Shown: positions 52,601 to 60,460, counted from the stretch's first letter. The stretch is DNA of 64,000 nucleotides from Anaerolentibacter hominis (GCF_032380675.1 NZ_JAWDIX010000001.1:620001-684000); one strand, 5' to 3'. The notes: generated by a model not told the origin, from the sequence alone. A program made the numbers and translations.

Positions 52601-53646
52601 AAATCTACAATAAAAACGCGGATACCAGCTATCAGATCGTCGTGGAGGTGGACGGCACCAAATATTACGGTGCGACCGACCGGAACGGATATTATACGGT
52701 GCCGGTGGAACGTCTGGAATCCGGACAGAAGCTGACCGTATACGCCATGGATGAGGTGGACGGTTCTCTTCGCACAAGTTATAAAACAACGAAGACGGTT
52801 GCTTCGATGGCATCCTATCTGTCCTCACATCCGGAGGAGATTGTAATAACGGAAGAGGTGACGGATAAGAACCAGGTTCTGGAGGGCTTCTATTCGGAGC
52901 CTAATGTAACTCTTAATATCCTGATCGGCAAGACCATGTACGAGATTGTGACGGATGAATTCGGCGGATTTACCTATACAATGCCGGAACTGGAGCCGGG
53001 CACGAACTTCTATCTGATGAAGTTCTCCGAACACGGCAGCCTGCAGAGTGCGGCGAAAGGAACGGTTAAACTGGCTCTGCCTGAAAAACCGTATCTGATT
53101 GATGAAGAAGTCAATAATAATACGAAGACAATCCGTGTGGCCTGTGTGGATTCCTGCACAATCCGTGTAGCGGTGGGTGATAAGACTTATACCACATCGG
53201 ATGGCGTATACGATGATGAGCTGAAAGCTTATGTATACGAAATCGAGATCACCAGAGTGGACTCCGGTACGAAGATTAAGATCTACGCTTCTAACAGCGC
53301 AGGAAACAGTGAGGCACTCAGCCTGACGGTAATCGAACGTGCTCCGGACGCACCTGAGGTGGAAGAAGTGGATACCAAGACCACATCCATCAAGGGTACG
53401 GTGGATCTGGTAGCGGATAAAGATAATCCGGATATGGAGCTTACTGCCGCAAATACCGGTACAAAAGTATTTGCCCAGATCGGTTCCAAGGAATATGAGG
53501 GTAAGGTGAAAGACGACGGAAGCTTTACCATCAAGATACCGAAGCAGAAAAAGAATACTTCTGTGACGGTCTGGGGCGAAAACAACAATGGCAGAGGCCC
53601 GCAGACGAAATTAAAGGTGAAAGAAGCAGAAGAGAAGAAAAAATAA
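49636..53646 (+). CDS. Large surface 5'-nucleotidase/metallophosphoesterase with Ig-like repeats
   Basis: 1336-residue exported enzyme. N-terminal anchor/signal segment (~29-48). Metallophosphoesterase domain (~55-350): STSDLHGQL, FDIGDVLYD, LGNHDFDYGFDY, LAHSGFGPEE and LCGHEHNLF supply the two-metal ligands. A 5'-nucleotidase C-terminal domain (~390-620) follows, with NDSKLSYAMNYIANK and GDISDMQGYNR. The rest (~690-1320) holds at least seven Ig-like repeats with G.V..DG.Y/F patterns (for example TDRNGYYTVPV, TDEFGGFTYTM, KDDGSFTIKI). No sortase motif; the basic KKK tail ends it. Likely recovers nucleosides from extracellular nucleotides. Start ATG 49636 or 49639, after AAGGA. A terminator follows. 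Confidence 0.87.
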   Translation: MMKRQNKKLQDIPAGRSACRGLKAPWIIVLCFIFVLGFALLLPGSVSRGAEKKAKAKTVKLRVLSTSDLHGQLTTTDYETGGSYNQGSLAKAYNLIQKAKSERPDGNTMLFDIGDVLYDYTTDYIYDNYPDRVQPIYKMMASVGYDAITLGNHDFDYGFDYIQKQLKNSGMESKVVVSNVMDSVTGEHVWKENMLINKSLKTEDGKTVKVKVGIIGETIPKLTSKRESYVGILETEDMLENVEAQAAALKKKGADVIIVLAHSGFGPEEPDALYKNVVYAMTKIKDVDVILCGHEHNLFPSDDSASANYYNLPGVDKETGLVNGTCVVMASDRGKSIGLADITLSVSADNKVTVKKMQAAPRKVTASAKADEKINDGFGKLAEEMMSIITEKIGTLDKSYSLQNYYGLLEDNAVMQLRNDSKLSYAMNYIANKKPQYQNYPLVASSEYVKYGENGNEDYADSAETIFGGDISDMQGYNRYIALYEISGDQLKEWIEWSASAYETAGNPSKWSDEVIRDLMSHTGLQPLIAEDWMEDWSRFSVFDGVEYTIDLTEEPRYSRTGVKLNNTSRVRNLTYNGEPVTSSMKLVLVCDRITKTAPAIAGLDEQYIVKGFERGHDILKKYIREQCEIEPLKITPDYNWSITGTGSAPYLAPVSNKGLSYAKKEPWFGEVLAASDINTYISAMMEKSNGSRPNVVLSKKTEVTTNRPITVMVRANAASGLAELKYAFGNYEAGSASWAYAQNVENGQFTASSNGIYTVYAKDKLGNVSVSKIHVGNLNMSVLEIPTVVTYTNRKTKIQGTGEPGSTIYFETPADLYSDTIKEDGTYAYDLPAQMAGEKIYVYVQDSQRRTSEKVEITIKRTGPNQPGMDTITNKQARVTGRLNDTNVTVYAVIGSEVYVSKEGREAYELCEKFSESKKIIETKVTIDGEGNYAITIPPQNGEKKITVYTIDHISRVSRSNFTYVETVAPNPPSIYNSYSMMCHVSGKIYNKNADTSYQIVVEVDGTKYYGATDRNGYYTVPVERLESGQKLTVYAMDEVDGSLRTSYKTTKTVASMASYLSSHPEEIVITEEVTDKNQVLEGFYSEPNVTLNILIGKTMYEIVTDEFGGFTYTMPELEPGTNFYLMKFSEHGSLQSAAKGTVKLALPEKPYLIDEEVNNNTKTIRVACVDSCTIRVAVGDKTYTTSDGVYDDELKAYVYEIEITRVDSGTKIKIYASNSAGNSEALSLTVIERAPDAPEVEEVDTKTTSIKGTVDLVADKDNPDMELTAANTGTKVFAQIGSKEYEGKVKDDGSFTIKIPKQKKNTSVTVWGENNNGRGPQTKLKVKEAEEKKK

Positions 53647-53671
53647 GATAAAAAGACGGGCCTGAGGCTTT

Positions 53672-53705
53672 CCGGCCGGATCTGAAAAGATCCGGCCGGC
53701 TTTTT
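53672..53705 (+). terminator. Rho-independent terminator
   Basis: Perfect 12-bp stem CCGGCCGGATCT (53672-53683) / AGATCCGGCCGG (53688-53699), GAAA tetraloop, then TTTTTATTT. Confidence 0.95.
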
Positions 53706-53740
53706 ATTTGTGAAAACTTTGTTACCTTTTAAAAAAACTA

Positions 53741-53769
53741 TTGGAAAAGAGGACATCTTGTTATAGAAT
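53741..53769 (+). promoter_or_regulatory. Probable promoter of the RpiB-family gene
   Basis: TTGGAA (53741-53746), a 17-nt spacer and TAGAAT (53764-53769), 50 bp before the ATG. Confidence 0.5.
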
Positions 53770-53818
53770 AAGATGTATATGGCGACCTTATGATCCCGAC
53801 TAAAGGAGGAGTAGAATT

Positions 53819-54454
53819 ATGAAAATTGCTTTAATGAATGAAGTTAGCCAGTCAGCTAAAAATGCAGCCATCCTGGCAGAGCTTCAGAAAGCGGCTGACG
53901 CGAACGGACATCAGGTATATAATGTGGGTATGACTTCTGCGGATGAACCGCAGCTGTCCTATATTCATCTGGGAATGCAGGCTTGTATTTTGCTGAATTC
54001 CAAAGCTGCGGATTTTGTGGTAACCGGCTGCGGTACAGGCCAGGGTGCTATGATTTCCCTGAATAACTACCCGGGAGTAATCTGCGGTCTGGTTGTAGAA
54101 CCGACTGACGCGTTCCTGTTTGCGCAGATCAATAATGGCAATGCTATTTCCATTCCTTATGCGAAAGGCTATGGCTGGGGAGCAGAATTAAATATCCGTT
54201 ATATCTTTGAGAAAATGTTCTCCTGTGAAAGAGGAATGGGCTATCCGCCGGAGAGAAGGGAGCCCCAGCAGTTTTATGCAAACCTGTTCAATCAGGTGAA
54301 GGCTGTGGTGAACAAGGACGTTATGACTGTTCTCAAATCTGTAGATCAGACGCTGCTGAAAGAGGCATGCGCCAACGAGAGATTTAAAAAGTGTCTGTAT
54401 GAGAATTCTCAGGTCCCGGAGATTACCGAGTATATTAAAGGTTTATATGCGTAA
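53819..54454 (+). CDS. RpiB/LacA/LacB family sugar-phosphate isomerase
   Basis: Cytoplasmic aldose-ketose isomerase candidate of 211 residues. It starts MKIALMNEVSQSAKNAAI and has the active-site cysteine loop FVVTGCGTGQGAMISLN, as in RpiB, followed by NNGNAISIPYAKGYG and a C-terminal helical extension of ~60 residues beyond the usual ~150-residue RpiB. The extended form is common in Lachnospiraceae; its natural sugar is unknown (ribose-, allose- or galactose-6-phosphate are options). ATG at 53819 follows AAAGGAGGAG. Confidence 0.83.
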   Translation: MKIALMNEVSQSAKNAAILAELQKAADANGHQVYNVGMTSADEPQLSYIHLGMQACILLNSKAADFVVTGCGTGQGAMISLNNYPGVICGLVVEPTDAFLFAQINNGNAISIPYAKGYGWGAELNIRYIFEKMFSCERGMGYPPERREPQQFYANLFNQVKAVVNKDVMTVLKSVDQTLLKEACANERFKKCLYENSQVPEITEYIKGLYA

Positions 54455-54501
54455 TCGGAATCATTCGGAGAGAAATAAAGAGTATTAGGAGAAGAATTAC
54501 A

Positions 54502-54723
54502 ATGAGCAGAATTAAATATGCAGAGGAAAACAAGAAACCGGTGAAAGAGAAGAAGCAGATTGCCTTGAAGACGAAGATCATCGCATTGATCTGTGTCTGT
54601 GTGATTGCAGTCTGCGGTTTAACCGTTGGCTTCTATAAGGATTTCAAGAAGGCAGAAGATGCCAGCCGCTATACCATCAGCGCATCCGATCCGGCCACAC
54701 TGTTCGGCTCTGCAAGAGAGTAA
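54502..54723 (+). CDS. Small single-pass membrane protein
   Basis: 73 residues: a basic N-terminal stretch (EENKKPVKEKKQIALKTK), one hydrophobic segment (IIALICVCVIAVCGLTVGF, about residues 27-45) and a polar tail with DASRYTISASDPA. Function unknown. ATG at 54502 has AGGAGAAG upstream. It sits 47 bp after the isomerase and may be cotranscribed. A terminator follows at once. Confidence 0.65.
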   Translation: MSRIKYAEENKKPVKEKKQIALKTKIIALICVCVIAVCGLTVGFYKDFKKAEDASRYTISASDPATLFGSARE

Positions 54724-54736
54724 AAAGAATACGTTA

Positions 54737-54772
54737 AAAAAAGCATCTGCCCGGAAGGGCAGATGCTTTTTT
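54737..54772. terminator. Bidirectional terminator
   Basis: 16-bp stem AAAAAAGCATCTGCCC / GGGCAGATGCTTTTTT with GGAA loop between convergent genes. Confidence 0.95.
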
Positions 54773-54789
54773 GGATATCCTATGTAATA

Positions 54790-55467
54790 TTATTTGGTAC
54801 TTTTCTCAGTCTTTTCCGGTGCGGGAGCCTCCGGTTCTTCCGGTTTCTCAGGCACTTCCTCTACAACTTTGACGACACATTTATCAAATTTTCCATTTGC
54901 AATCATGGCGTAAATTGTAACAGTTCCAGGCGCTTTGGCCACCACGATTCCGCTGGATGACACGGTAGCGATCTCTGTGTCGGAAGAAGTGAACTTGGCC
55001 TCCTCCGCGGAATTCTTCGGCTTAATTACTGTTTTTAAGGTAACCTGATTGTCCACGGCCAGGGTGATCTTGGCCTTCGATAATACCACACTGACAGCGC
55101 TCGGACCGACCGTCACATCACAGGTCAGCGTCCCAACTGTCTTCAGACCTTGTTTGACCGTCACTGTGATCACTGCATCACCGGTTTTATTCGCCGTGAT
55201 CAGTCCCTTGGAGTTCACACTCGCAATTTCCTTATCACTGCTTTTAAAACCTACTTTCTGATCCTCCGTAGTGTTGTACACTTTCAGTGTATAGGTTGAT
55301 CCGGTAACCATCGACTTGTTTTTTACATTCAATTTAATCTCAGAGTTCTCATCTGCGTCTGCGGCCTGAGCCACGACGGATCTCCCCGGCGGCTGTACAA
55401 ATACAGACAGCACGAGGAATAAGGCGATAATCAGAATTGCTCTGAGAGGAAACGAGACTTTTTTCAA
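54790..55467 (-). CDS. Exported BIG2 Ig-like domain protein
   Basis: 225-residue secreted protein. N-terminal signal or anchor (ILIIALFLVLSVFV, residues ~12-25) and two BIG2 repeats: VGFKSSDKEIASVNSKGLIT, then AKFTSSDTEIATVSSSGIVV with the closing G.VTIYA strand. The C-terminus is Pro/Glu/Lys rich (PEKPEEPEAPAPEK), like a wall-spanning spacer. The start codon is TTG at 55467, supported by GGAGGAAGAGTCA upstream; no ATG is available. No LPXTG seen. Divergent from the OmpR/HK pair. Confidence 0.78.
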   Translation of the reverse strand: MKKVSFPLRAILIIALFLVLSVFVQPPGRSVVAQAADADENSEIKLNVKNKSMVTGSTYTLKVYNTTEDQKVGFKSSDKEIASVNSKGLITANKTGDAVITVTVKQGLKTVGTLTCDVTVGPSAVSVVLSKAKITLAVDNQVTLKTVIKPKNSAEEAKFTSSDTEIATVSSSGIVVAKAPGTVTIYAMIANGKFDKCVVKVVEEVPEKPEEPEAPAPEKTEKSTK

Positions 55468-55657
55468 TGACTCTTCCTCCTATCTGTCCTTAATATGTAA
55501 GATTCTGTATCCGGAGTTTGTGCAAAATCTGCTTCCATGCCTGCTAAACTAGGAAACGGGTATTTTGCTCATACTGGTAATATAAACCGGCAATTTGTCA
55601 GAATCGTGGCAAAAGTTAGTCAGAGCGGGGCGAAAAAGTTTTTTGAGTCCGGGCGTA

Positions 55658-55686
55658 TTGTCTATCGGTTAGCCCTTTGTTATAAT
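55658..55686 (+). promoter_or_regulatory. Sigma-A promoter of the OmpR/HK operon
   Basis: TTGTCT (55658-55663), a 17-nt spacer and a perfect TATAAT (55681-55686), with a short 5' UTR of about 17 nt. Confidence 0.8.
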
Positions 55687-55709
55687 GATATTCAAAGGAG
55701 GAATGAAGA

Positions 55710-56405
55710 GTGGCTTATATTTTAATTGCGGATGATAATCAGGATATTACGGATATTCTTTCTACCTATGCGGTCAAAGAAGGGCTGGAGCCGGTCATTG
55801 CTTCCGATGGTGAGGAGGCGCTTAGATTGTTCCGTCAGCATGATCCTGCGGTTGTGCTTCTGGATGTTATGATGCCCAAAGAAGACGGTTATGAAGTCTG
55901 CAGAAAGATCCGCAGTGAATCCAATGTCCCGGTCATACTGATCACAGCCAGAGGTGAGGATTTCGAACGGATTATGGGTCTGGACATCGGCGCCGACGAT
56001 TATATTGTAAAACCGTTCAGCCCCAGCGAGGTAATGGCAAGAGTCCGGGCTGTGATGCGGAGAATGAAAAAGACGGACGATATCAAAAAAGAAGGAAACA
56101 GTATTACGATAAGTAATATGACGATAAATCTGGACGAATATACTCTGTATATCAATGAAGAGAAGATTAATCTTACAAAAAAAGAAATCGAGACAATGTG
56201 GATTCTGGCCGGCAACCCGAACAAGGTTTACACCAGAGATAATCTGCTGGACAGTCTCTGGGGATTTGACTATTTCGGCGACAGCCGGACTGTGGATTCC
56301 CATATCAAGCGGCTTCGGTCCAAGCTGGGGAAGATAGAGCATCCGGAATGGTCGATCAAAACAATTTGGGGTGTGGGATATAAATTTGAAATCGAAGGAA
56401 AATAA
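55710..56405 (+). CDS. OmpR/PhoB family response regulator
   Basis: Two-component regulator, 231 residues. Receiver domain (~1-118): acidic pair IADDNQD, phospho-acceptor in VVLLDVMMPKEDGYEVC, Thr in PVILITARG and Lys in DYIVKPFSP. Winged-helix domain (~135-230) with LTKKEIETMWILA and DSRTVDSHIKRLRSKLG, ending in GVGYKFE. GTG start at 55710, 8 nt after AAGGAGG. Overlaps the kinase gene. Confidence 0.93.
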   Translation: MAYILIADDNQDITDILSTYAVKEGLEPVIASDGEEALRLFRQHDPAVVLLDVMMPKEDGYEVCRKIRSESNVPVILITARGEDFERIMGLDIGADDYIVKPFSPSEVMARVRAVMRRMKKTDDIKKEGNSITISNMTINLDEYTLYINEEKINLTKKEIETMWILAGNPNKVYTRDNLLDSLWGFDYFGDSRTVDSHIKRLRSKLGKIEHPEWSIKTIWGVGYKFEIEGK

Positions 56406-57876
56406 AAAGAAGATTAAGTTTTACAACCGGCTTTTTTTTCGGGTCTATCTTTATTTTGGAATTACATTGCTTCTGGCATCCCTCCTGATCGGCATACTGT
56501 TCTTCCAGCTGTATGAGGAAAATTCTCTGGAAGGGCATCAGAAGAACCTGGAGTATACGGCGGAAGGTGTTTCCAACCGGATGACCGAGTTTATCAGGGA
56601 TGAGGATGCAAGAGGGTATTCTTCTTACATGGAGATACTGGACGGCGTGGAGAAATCAGATATCTGGATTATTTCCAATAAGGAAGGTTCTTCTCCTATG
56701 GCCGCCCGGTTTGAGAATATAAGGCTGGATGATGTAACATTGAATGAGAAAATGCAGGACGTCATTAATGAGACGTTCGCAGGGCATCACGCCAGTGTAA
56801 CTACGACCGACAATATGTATGAAACTGCTGTTATGACGGTAGGTGTGCCGATTTCTGACGGCCTGGGAAATATTGTGGGCGCGGTTATTATAAACGGCTT
56901 TATCGAAGAATACGACCGGATGGTCCAGGAGAGCCAGCTGTTTATCGCTGCCAGCTGTGCCATCGGCGCCATTATTGCATTTATTATTTCGCTGCTGTAT
57001 GCAAGGCGTCTGACCAAGCCGATTCTGACAATTAACGGCATCGCCGGACAGCTTTCCAGTGGGAATTATAAGGTCCGTGCCAATTTTAACCGAAAGGATG
57101 AAATCGGTGAATTGGGACAAACTATGAATATACTTTCCAACCAATTGGCGGCCAACGATATCGAGAGAAAAAATCTGGAGCAGACAAGGCAGGATTTCTT
57201 TGCCAATATCTCTCATGAACTGCGCACGCCCATTACTGTGATCCGGGGCTACGCGGAGACGCTGGCGGATGGTATCGTGACCGAGGAAGAGAAAAAGCAG
57301 CAGTACTACCAGAGAATGTTAAAGGAGTGCAAGAGCATTGAACGTCTGGTGGGGGATCTTCTGACTCTTTCCAAACTGCAGAACCCGGATTTTTCAATTG
57401 ATATGGAACCCATCGATATGGTGGAACTGTTGAAAAACCTGATCCGGAACATGTCGGTGCTCGGCGAGGAGAAAGAGATACGGATTCATTTTGAGAATGA
57501 AATGGACTACTGTATGGTATCCGGTGATTATGACCGGCTGCGGCAGATGTTTCTGGTCATTTTAGATAATGCGATTAAATTTACACCGGAGGGCCGGAAT
57601 ATTTTTGTCACTCTTGACAAAAAAGACGGCAGGGTCCTAGTGTCTATACGGGACGAGGGAATCGGAATTGCTCCCGGTGATCTGGAAAATATTTTTAATA
57701 AATTCTATAAATCAAAGCTGCGGCAGAATGCCACCGGTTCCGGCCTGGGGCTGACGATTGCCAAGCAGATAGCTATAAAACACAACGGCGATGTGCGGGT
57801 AGAAAGCCGGGTTAATGTGGGAACGACATTTTGTTTTGATTTTCCGGAATTGATTTCGGATGAGGGAGAATGGTAA
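56371..57876 (+). CDS. Sensor histidine kinase (HAMP, HisKA, HATPase_c)
   Basis: Membrane sensor partner of the preceding regulator, ~500 residues. Basic N-terminus, TM1 (~25-47), an extracellular domain (~50-185), TM2 (~188-208), HAMP (~210-262), HisKA with FFANISHELRTPITVIRGYA (phospho His), and HATPase with LDNAIKFTPEGRN, DEGIGIAPGDLENIF and GSGLGLTIAKQIA. The start is uncertain: GTG at 56371 gives the longest frame, but TTG at 56386 is 8 nt after a G-rich stretch; both lie inside the regulator gene. The ligand is unknown. Confidence 0.9.
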   Translation: MWDINLKSKENKKKIKFYNRLFFRVYLYFGITLLLASLLIGILFFQLYEENSLEGHQKNLEYTAEGVSNRMTEFIRDEDARGYSSYMEILDGVEKSDIWIISNKEGSSPMAARFENIRLDDVTLNEKMQDVINETFAGHHASVTTTDNMYETAVMTVGVPISDGLGNIVGAVIINGFIEEYDRMVQESQLFIAASCAIGAIIAFIISLLYARRLTKPILTINGIAGQLSSGNYKVRANFNRKDEIGELGQTMNILSNQLAANDIERKNLEQTRQDFFANISHELRTPITVIRGYAETLADGIVTEEEKKQQYYQRMLKECKSIERLVGDLLTLSKLQNPDFSIDMEPIDMVELLKNLIRNMSVLGEEKEIRIHFENEMDYCMVSGDYDRLRQMFLVILDNAIKFTPEGRNIFVTLDKKDGRVLVSIRDEGIGIAPGDLENIFNKFYKSKLRQNATGSGLGLTIAKQIAIKHNGDVRVESRVNVGTTFCFDFPELISDEGEW

Positions 57877-57925
57877 TAGTAAAGGTTTAAAATGTGATGA
57901 AATGATGTACTTTTTTCCAGAACAC

Positions 57926-57954
57926 TTGAAATAGAAATGCAATTAAGATATAAT
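57926..57954 (+). promoter_or_regulatory. Sigma-A promoter of the 6S RNA
   Basis: TTGAAA (57926-57931), a 17-nt spacer and a perfect TATAAT (57949-57954), 30 bp before the closing stem. Confidence 0.75.
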
Positions 57955-57983
57955 AATACCAGAATTCAAAGGTTATAGTGATT

Positions 57984-58152
57984 CCTGGAATGTTCGACAA
58001 TCCTGTTTTTTTGAACCTACAATGACCAAACGGGATTCCTATATCCGTACACGGATGTCAGGCCTCCGATTGCAGTGGAAGACAGAAGTGTGCGTGCGGT
58101 TGCCCACCTAGCTTAGGCTAGGCGTCAAAATACAGGAAACGGCATTTCGGGT
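57984..58152 (+). ncRNA. ssrS: 6S RNA
   Basis: A non-coding stretch between the kinase and the LspA-like gene that folds as a long rod typical of 6S RNA, which binds sigma-A RNA polymerase in stationary phase. The closing stem CCTGGAATG / CATTTCGGG carries the conserved ATG-TTCG and CGGCAT borders seen in 6S RNAs such as that of E. coli. Inside, CCTGT-TTTTTTGA pairs with TCAAAA-TACAGG, and hairpins ATCCGT-AC-ACGGAT and CCTAGC-TTAG-GCTAGG follow. The large central bubble would be the polymerase-binding region. A sigma-A promoter precedes it and a terminator follows. The exact ends are not certain (probable start near 57961). Confidence 0.8.
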
Positions 58153-58173
58153 AAACTTTTACAAAAGAGAAGG

Positions 58174-58198
58174 AAGGCAGCCGTAAGGCTGCCTTTTG
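58174..58198 (+). terminator. Terminator after the 6S RNA
   Basis: Stem AAGGCAGCC (58174-58182) / GGCTGCCTT (58187-58195), GTAA loop, short T run. Confidence 0.85.
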
Positions 58199-58288
58199 CG
58201 TTATAATAAGACGGTACGCTAAGCGTGACGGGGAGCTGAGGTGGGCTTGCTCACTTTTTTAAACGGGAACCAGGAAAGGGGTGTGCTT

Positions 58289-58741
58289 ATGTTTTTTGTT
58301 GTCCTGTGTGCGGCAGTGGTATGGTTAGACCTCAAATTGAAGAAAGAGATGGATGCGCTCTTGCGGCCCGGTGAAAAGCAGCCTATTCTGGGCGGGCATA
58401 TTATCCTTCAAAAGACCTATAATTCAGGATTTGCGCTGAATAAGCTGGACAAGAAACCGGCGCTGGTCAACGGCATCCGTCTGGTTCTGACCTTATGTAC
58501 GGCCTTCTTCTTCCTGAGAGAGCTGGCGAAAGGCCGGAATGGATGGCTGAAACTGGGGCTGGCATTTATCCTGGGAGGAGCGTTAAGCAACCTGATTGAG
58601 GGGATGCAGAAGGGCCACGTGGTTGACTATTTCAGCTATGGGAAACTGGGAAAGCTGAAAAATGTGGTCTTTAACCTGGGTGATGTGGCTATTATAAAAG
58701 GGTTTGTCATTGCATTTCTGGCAGAACTTACGCAGAAATAG
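58289..58741 (+). CDS. Signal peptidase II-like (LspA family) protein, divergent
   Basis: 150-residue four-helix membrane protein of the lipoprotein signal peptidase family. The LspA layout is kept: an early membrane segment, YNSGFALNKLD (where LspA has NxGaAF), GGALSNLIEGMQKGHVVDYF and VVFNLGDVAIIKG. Both catalytic Asp positions (VVD and FNxxD) are present. The Asp-Arg after NLI in typical LspA (NLIDR) is Glu-Gly here, so activity may be altered or it may be a paralog with a special substrate. ATG at 58289 is 7 nt after GGAAAGGGG; earlier starts in this frame have weaker ribosome sites. Confidence 0.75.
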   Translation: MFFVVLCAAVVWLDLKLKKEMDALLRPGEKQPILGGHIILQKTYNSGFALNKLDKKPALVNGIRLVLTLCTAFFFLRELAKGRNGWLKLGLAFILGGALSNLIEGMQKGHVVDYFSYGKLGKLKNVVFNLGDVAIIKGFVIAFLAELTQK

Positions 58742-58768
58742 AAGAGAATAAAAAGCTGTAGACGATTC

Positions 58769-58804
58769 AGGGAGGTGCCGCACCATGTGCAGTACCTCCC
58801 TTTT
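58769..58804 (+). terminator. Terminator after the LspA-like gene
   Basis: Stem AGGGAGGT (58769-58776) / ACCTCCCT (58794-58801), inner GCAC/GTGC helix, then TTTT. Confidence 0.8.
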
Positions 58805-58838
58805 AATCCTGCGCGGGAATGTGCCCCCTGCGCTATGT

Positions 58839-59783
58839 CTATTCATTTTTTAAAATCGTCCAGTCAAAAGAGTCGGCAAACAGTTCCAGGATGGTACCTG
58901 TAATAAGCCTGTCGCTCTCCACCCCATAACCTGCAAATATATTCACCGTGACGATGGAATCTCCCAGATCTGCCAGAATAAGAGAGTAGGCAGGACCGAG
59001 TGCCAAGGTTACGGCCACGCCGGAGCTGGTGGTGTAAGACCGGTCTTTATATTCCGAAATATCGCCGGGATAGTAGAGAATATCAGTGAAGCTCCCTCTG
59101 ACGCAGCGTGTGAACTGATAGGTGATCAGCATACCGTCAATGTCAGCCTCGCCGTCATAGTGGAAGGTGCCGTCTTCATACATATACGAGCTGTAGGCCT
59201 GGTTATCTTTACCCAGAAAATCTCCGCCTGCAAGAGTAGTCAGATCTTCGTTGCTGATGTCCAGCAGTTCTGTATGCAGCTTCAGATTATATTTTTCAGT
59301 AATTTCATCCAGTTTATCCGCCATTTCCTGGGTGTAGACTGAATACAGGCCGTACCGTTCATCCAGTCCGGTCGGGCCGTTGCCGATCCCGGCCAGAATC
59401 GAACCGTCCGGATCATAATTATTTTGAAAATCCAGCCACTCGGCGGCGGCCAGCGATTCCGGGCTGTTGGTATAACCCTGCATGGAAAGTACATCCGGCG
59501 CCTTGTCCGAACTTGTAACCTTCTCATCGGAATCCTGCCCGCCTGTATCCTGCTCTGTGGAAGAGAGCGGCTCAGGTTTCGGCATCAGGAAATCCCGAAG
59601 ACCGAACAGGTTCATGGCATAAGCTGTAGTGGTGCAGGCAAGCATCAGACAGATAGCTGCCGCAACAATAAAAGGCTTTTTGCTGACTCTGTGTCTTTTT
59701 TTCATCTGTAATTCCTCCATATCGGCTGTTACAGATGTATGTAACTGAGAAAATGTGCTGCGGTACAGTTCTTCAATTTTCAT
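58839..59783 (-). CDS. Putative membrane-bound anti-sigma factor / sigma-associated protein
   Basis: 314 residues. Cytoplasmic N-terminus (~35 residues, MKIEELYRSTF then a KKRHRVSKK basic stretch), one membrane segment (~38-58, IVAAAICLMLACTTTAYA) and a ~255-residue acidic extracellular domain with no recognised motif. A Ser/Asp-rich linker follows the membrane segment. Start at ATG 59783, 9 nt after GGAGG; it overlaps the sigma gene by 11 nt. By position and topology it is the partner of the ECF sigma upstream, comparable to the pair at 30.5-32.3 kb though the outer domains do not look alike. Confidence 0.68.
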   Translation of the reverse strand: MKIEELYRSTFSQLHTSVTADMEELQMKKRHRVSKKPFIVAAAICLMLACTTTAYAMNLFGLRDFLMPKPEPLSSTEQDTGGQDSDEKVTSSDKAPDVLSMQGYTNSPESLAAAEWLDFQNNYDPDGSILAGIGNGPTGLDERYGLYSVYTQEMADKLDEITEKYNLKLHTELLDISNEDLTTLAGGDFLGKDNQAYSSYMYEDGTFHYDGEADIDGMLITYQFTRCVRGSFTDILYYPGDISEYKDRSYTTSSGVAVTLALGPAYSLILADLGDSIVTVNIFAGYGVESDRLITGTILELFADSFDWTILKNE

Positions 59784-60240
59784 CTGCATCAACCTCCGTT
59801 AATTGACTGCGCAGCAGTCTGCGCGCCCTGGATAATCGGGTAGTCGTTGAGGACACAGTGATGTTCAGCAGCTGTGCGATTTCCCTGGTAGTATATTCTT
59901 CATAATAGAATAAATAAAGGACGATCCGATATTTTTTCGGCAGAGCCATGACTGCCAGAAACAGATCGCTTTGCTCCTGCTGCCGGATTGAATCAGCAAC
60001 ATCTTCCAGAGGCACATGCTGCCGGCGTACATACCAGCGCATTGTATTTTTGCACAGATTTAATGTGACGCGGATCAGCCATCTGCGTACATGATCTTCA
60101 CTCTCGAATTCTGTCCGGCAGGTATATAGACGAAGGAGAGCTTCCTGCACAATATCATCCGCATCCTGTGGGCTGCCGCAGTAATTCAGGGCGACTCTGT
60201 ATATGGTATCTTTATACGTTAATGCATAGCCGTGAAACAT
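59773..60240 (-). CDS. ECF-type RNA polymerase sigma factor
   Basis: 155 residues from the ATG at 60240 (MFHGYALTYKDTIYRVALNY). Region 2 has SPQDADDIVQEALLRLYT; region 4 has YRIVLYLFYYEEYTTREIAQLL and the recognition helix SSTTTRLSRARRLLR. The frame continues upstream to 60315 but the extra segment is not sigma-like; a TTG at 60252 is a further possible start. Second ECF system in the window. Confidence 0.88.
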   Translation of the reverse strand: MFHGYALTYKDTIYRVALNYCGSPQDADDIVQEALLRLYTCRTEFESEDHVRRWLIRVTLNLCKNTMRWYVRRQHVPLEDVADSIRQQEQSDLFLAVMALPKKYRIVLYLFYYEEYTTREIAQLLNITVSSTTTRLSRARRLLRSQLTEVDADEN

Positions 60241-60398
60241 ATTTTTTTCCAACCGTATCCCAACTTTCTTTGTAAGCTTACACCAATAGTACACTTGGCA
60301 CCTTTGATTTGTCACAAAAGATACTTAAGAAATCAAAGTTCCTGCTTAACATTTTAAGTTTATCATTTCCGATGCTGGATTTTCATCTGCAATATAGA

Positions 60399-60460
60399 TA
60401 TAATACCTCCGTTACGCGGACAACAGCCAGCCTTTGCTTGTGGTCCGCTGTATTTTATTT
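60399..60460 (+). promoter_or_regulatory. pyrG promoter and leader hairpin
   Basis: -10 TATAAT at 60399-60404 (the -35, TGGATT at 60376, is poor). About 12 nt later GCGGAC (60416-60421) can pair with GTCCGC (60443-60448), with further pairing inside, followed by TGTATTTTATTT. This is attenuator-like: a terminator-type hairpin in the leader 57 bp before pyrG. No run of G at the start was seen, unlike the reiterative-initiation control known for Bacillus pyrG. Confidence 0.5.

Noticed and set aside
55537..55725. 62-codon plus-strand frame upstream of the OmpR regulator
   Set aside because: It covers the regulator's promoter and ribosome site, ends inside the regulator gene and has no ribosome site of its own.
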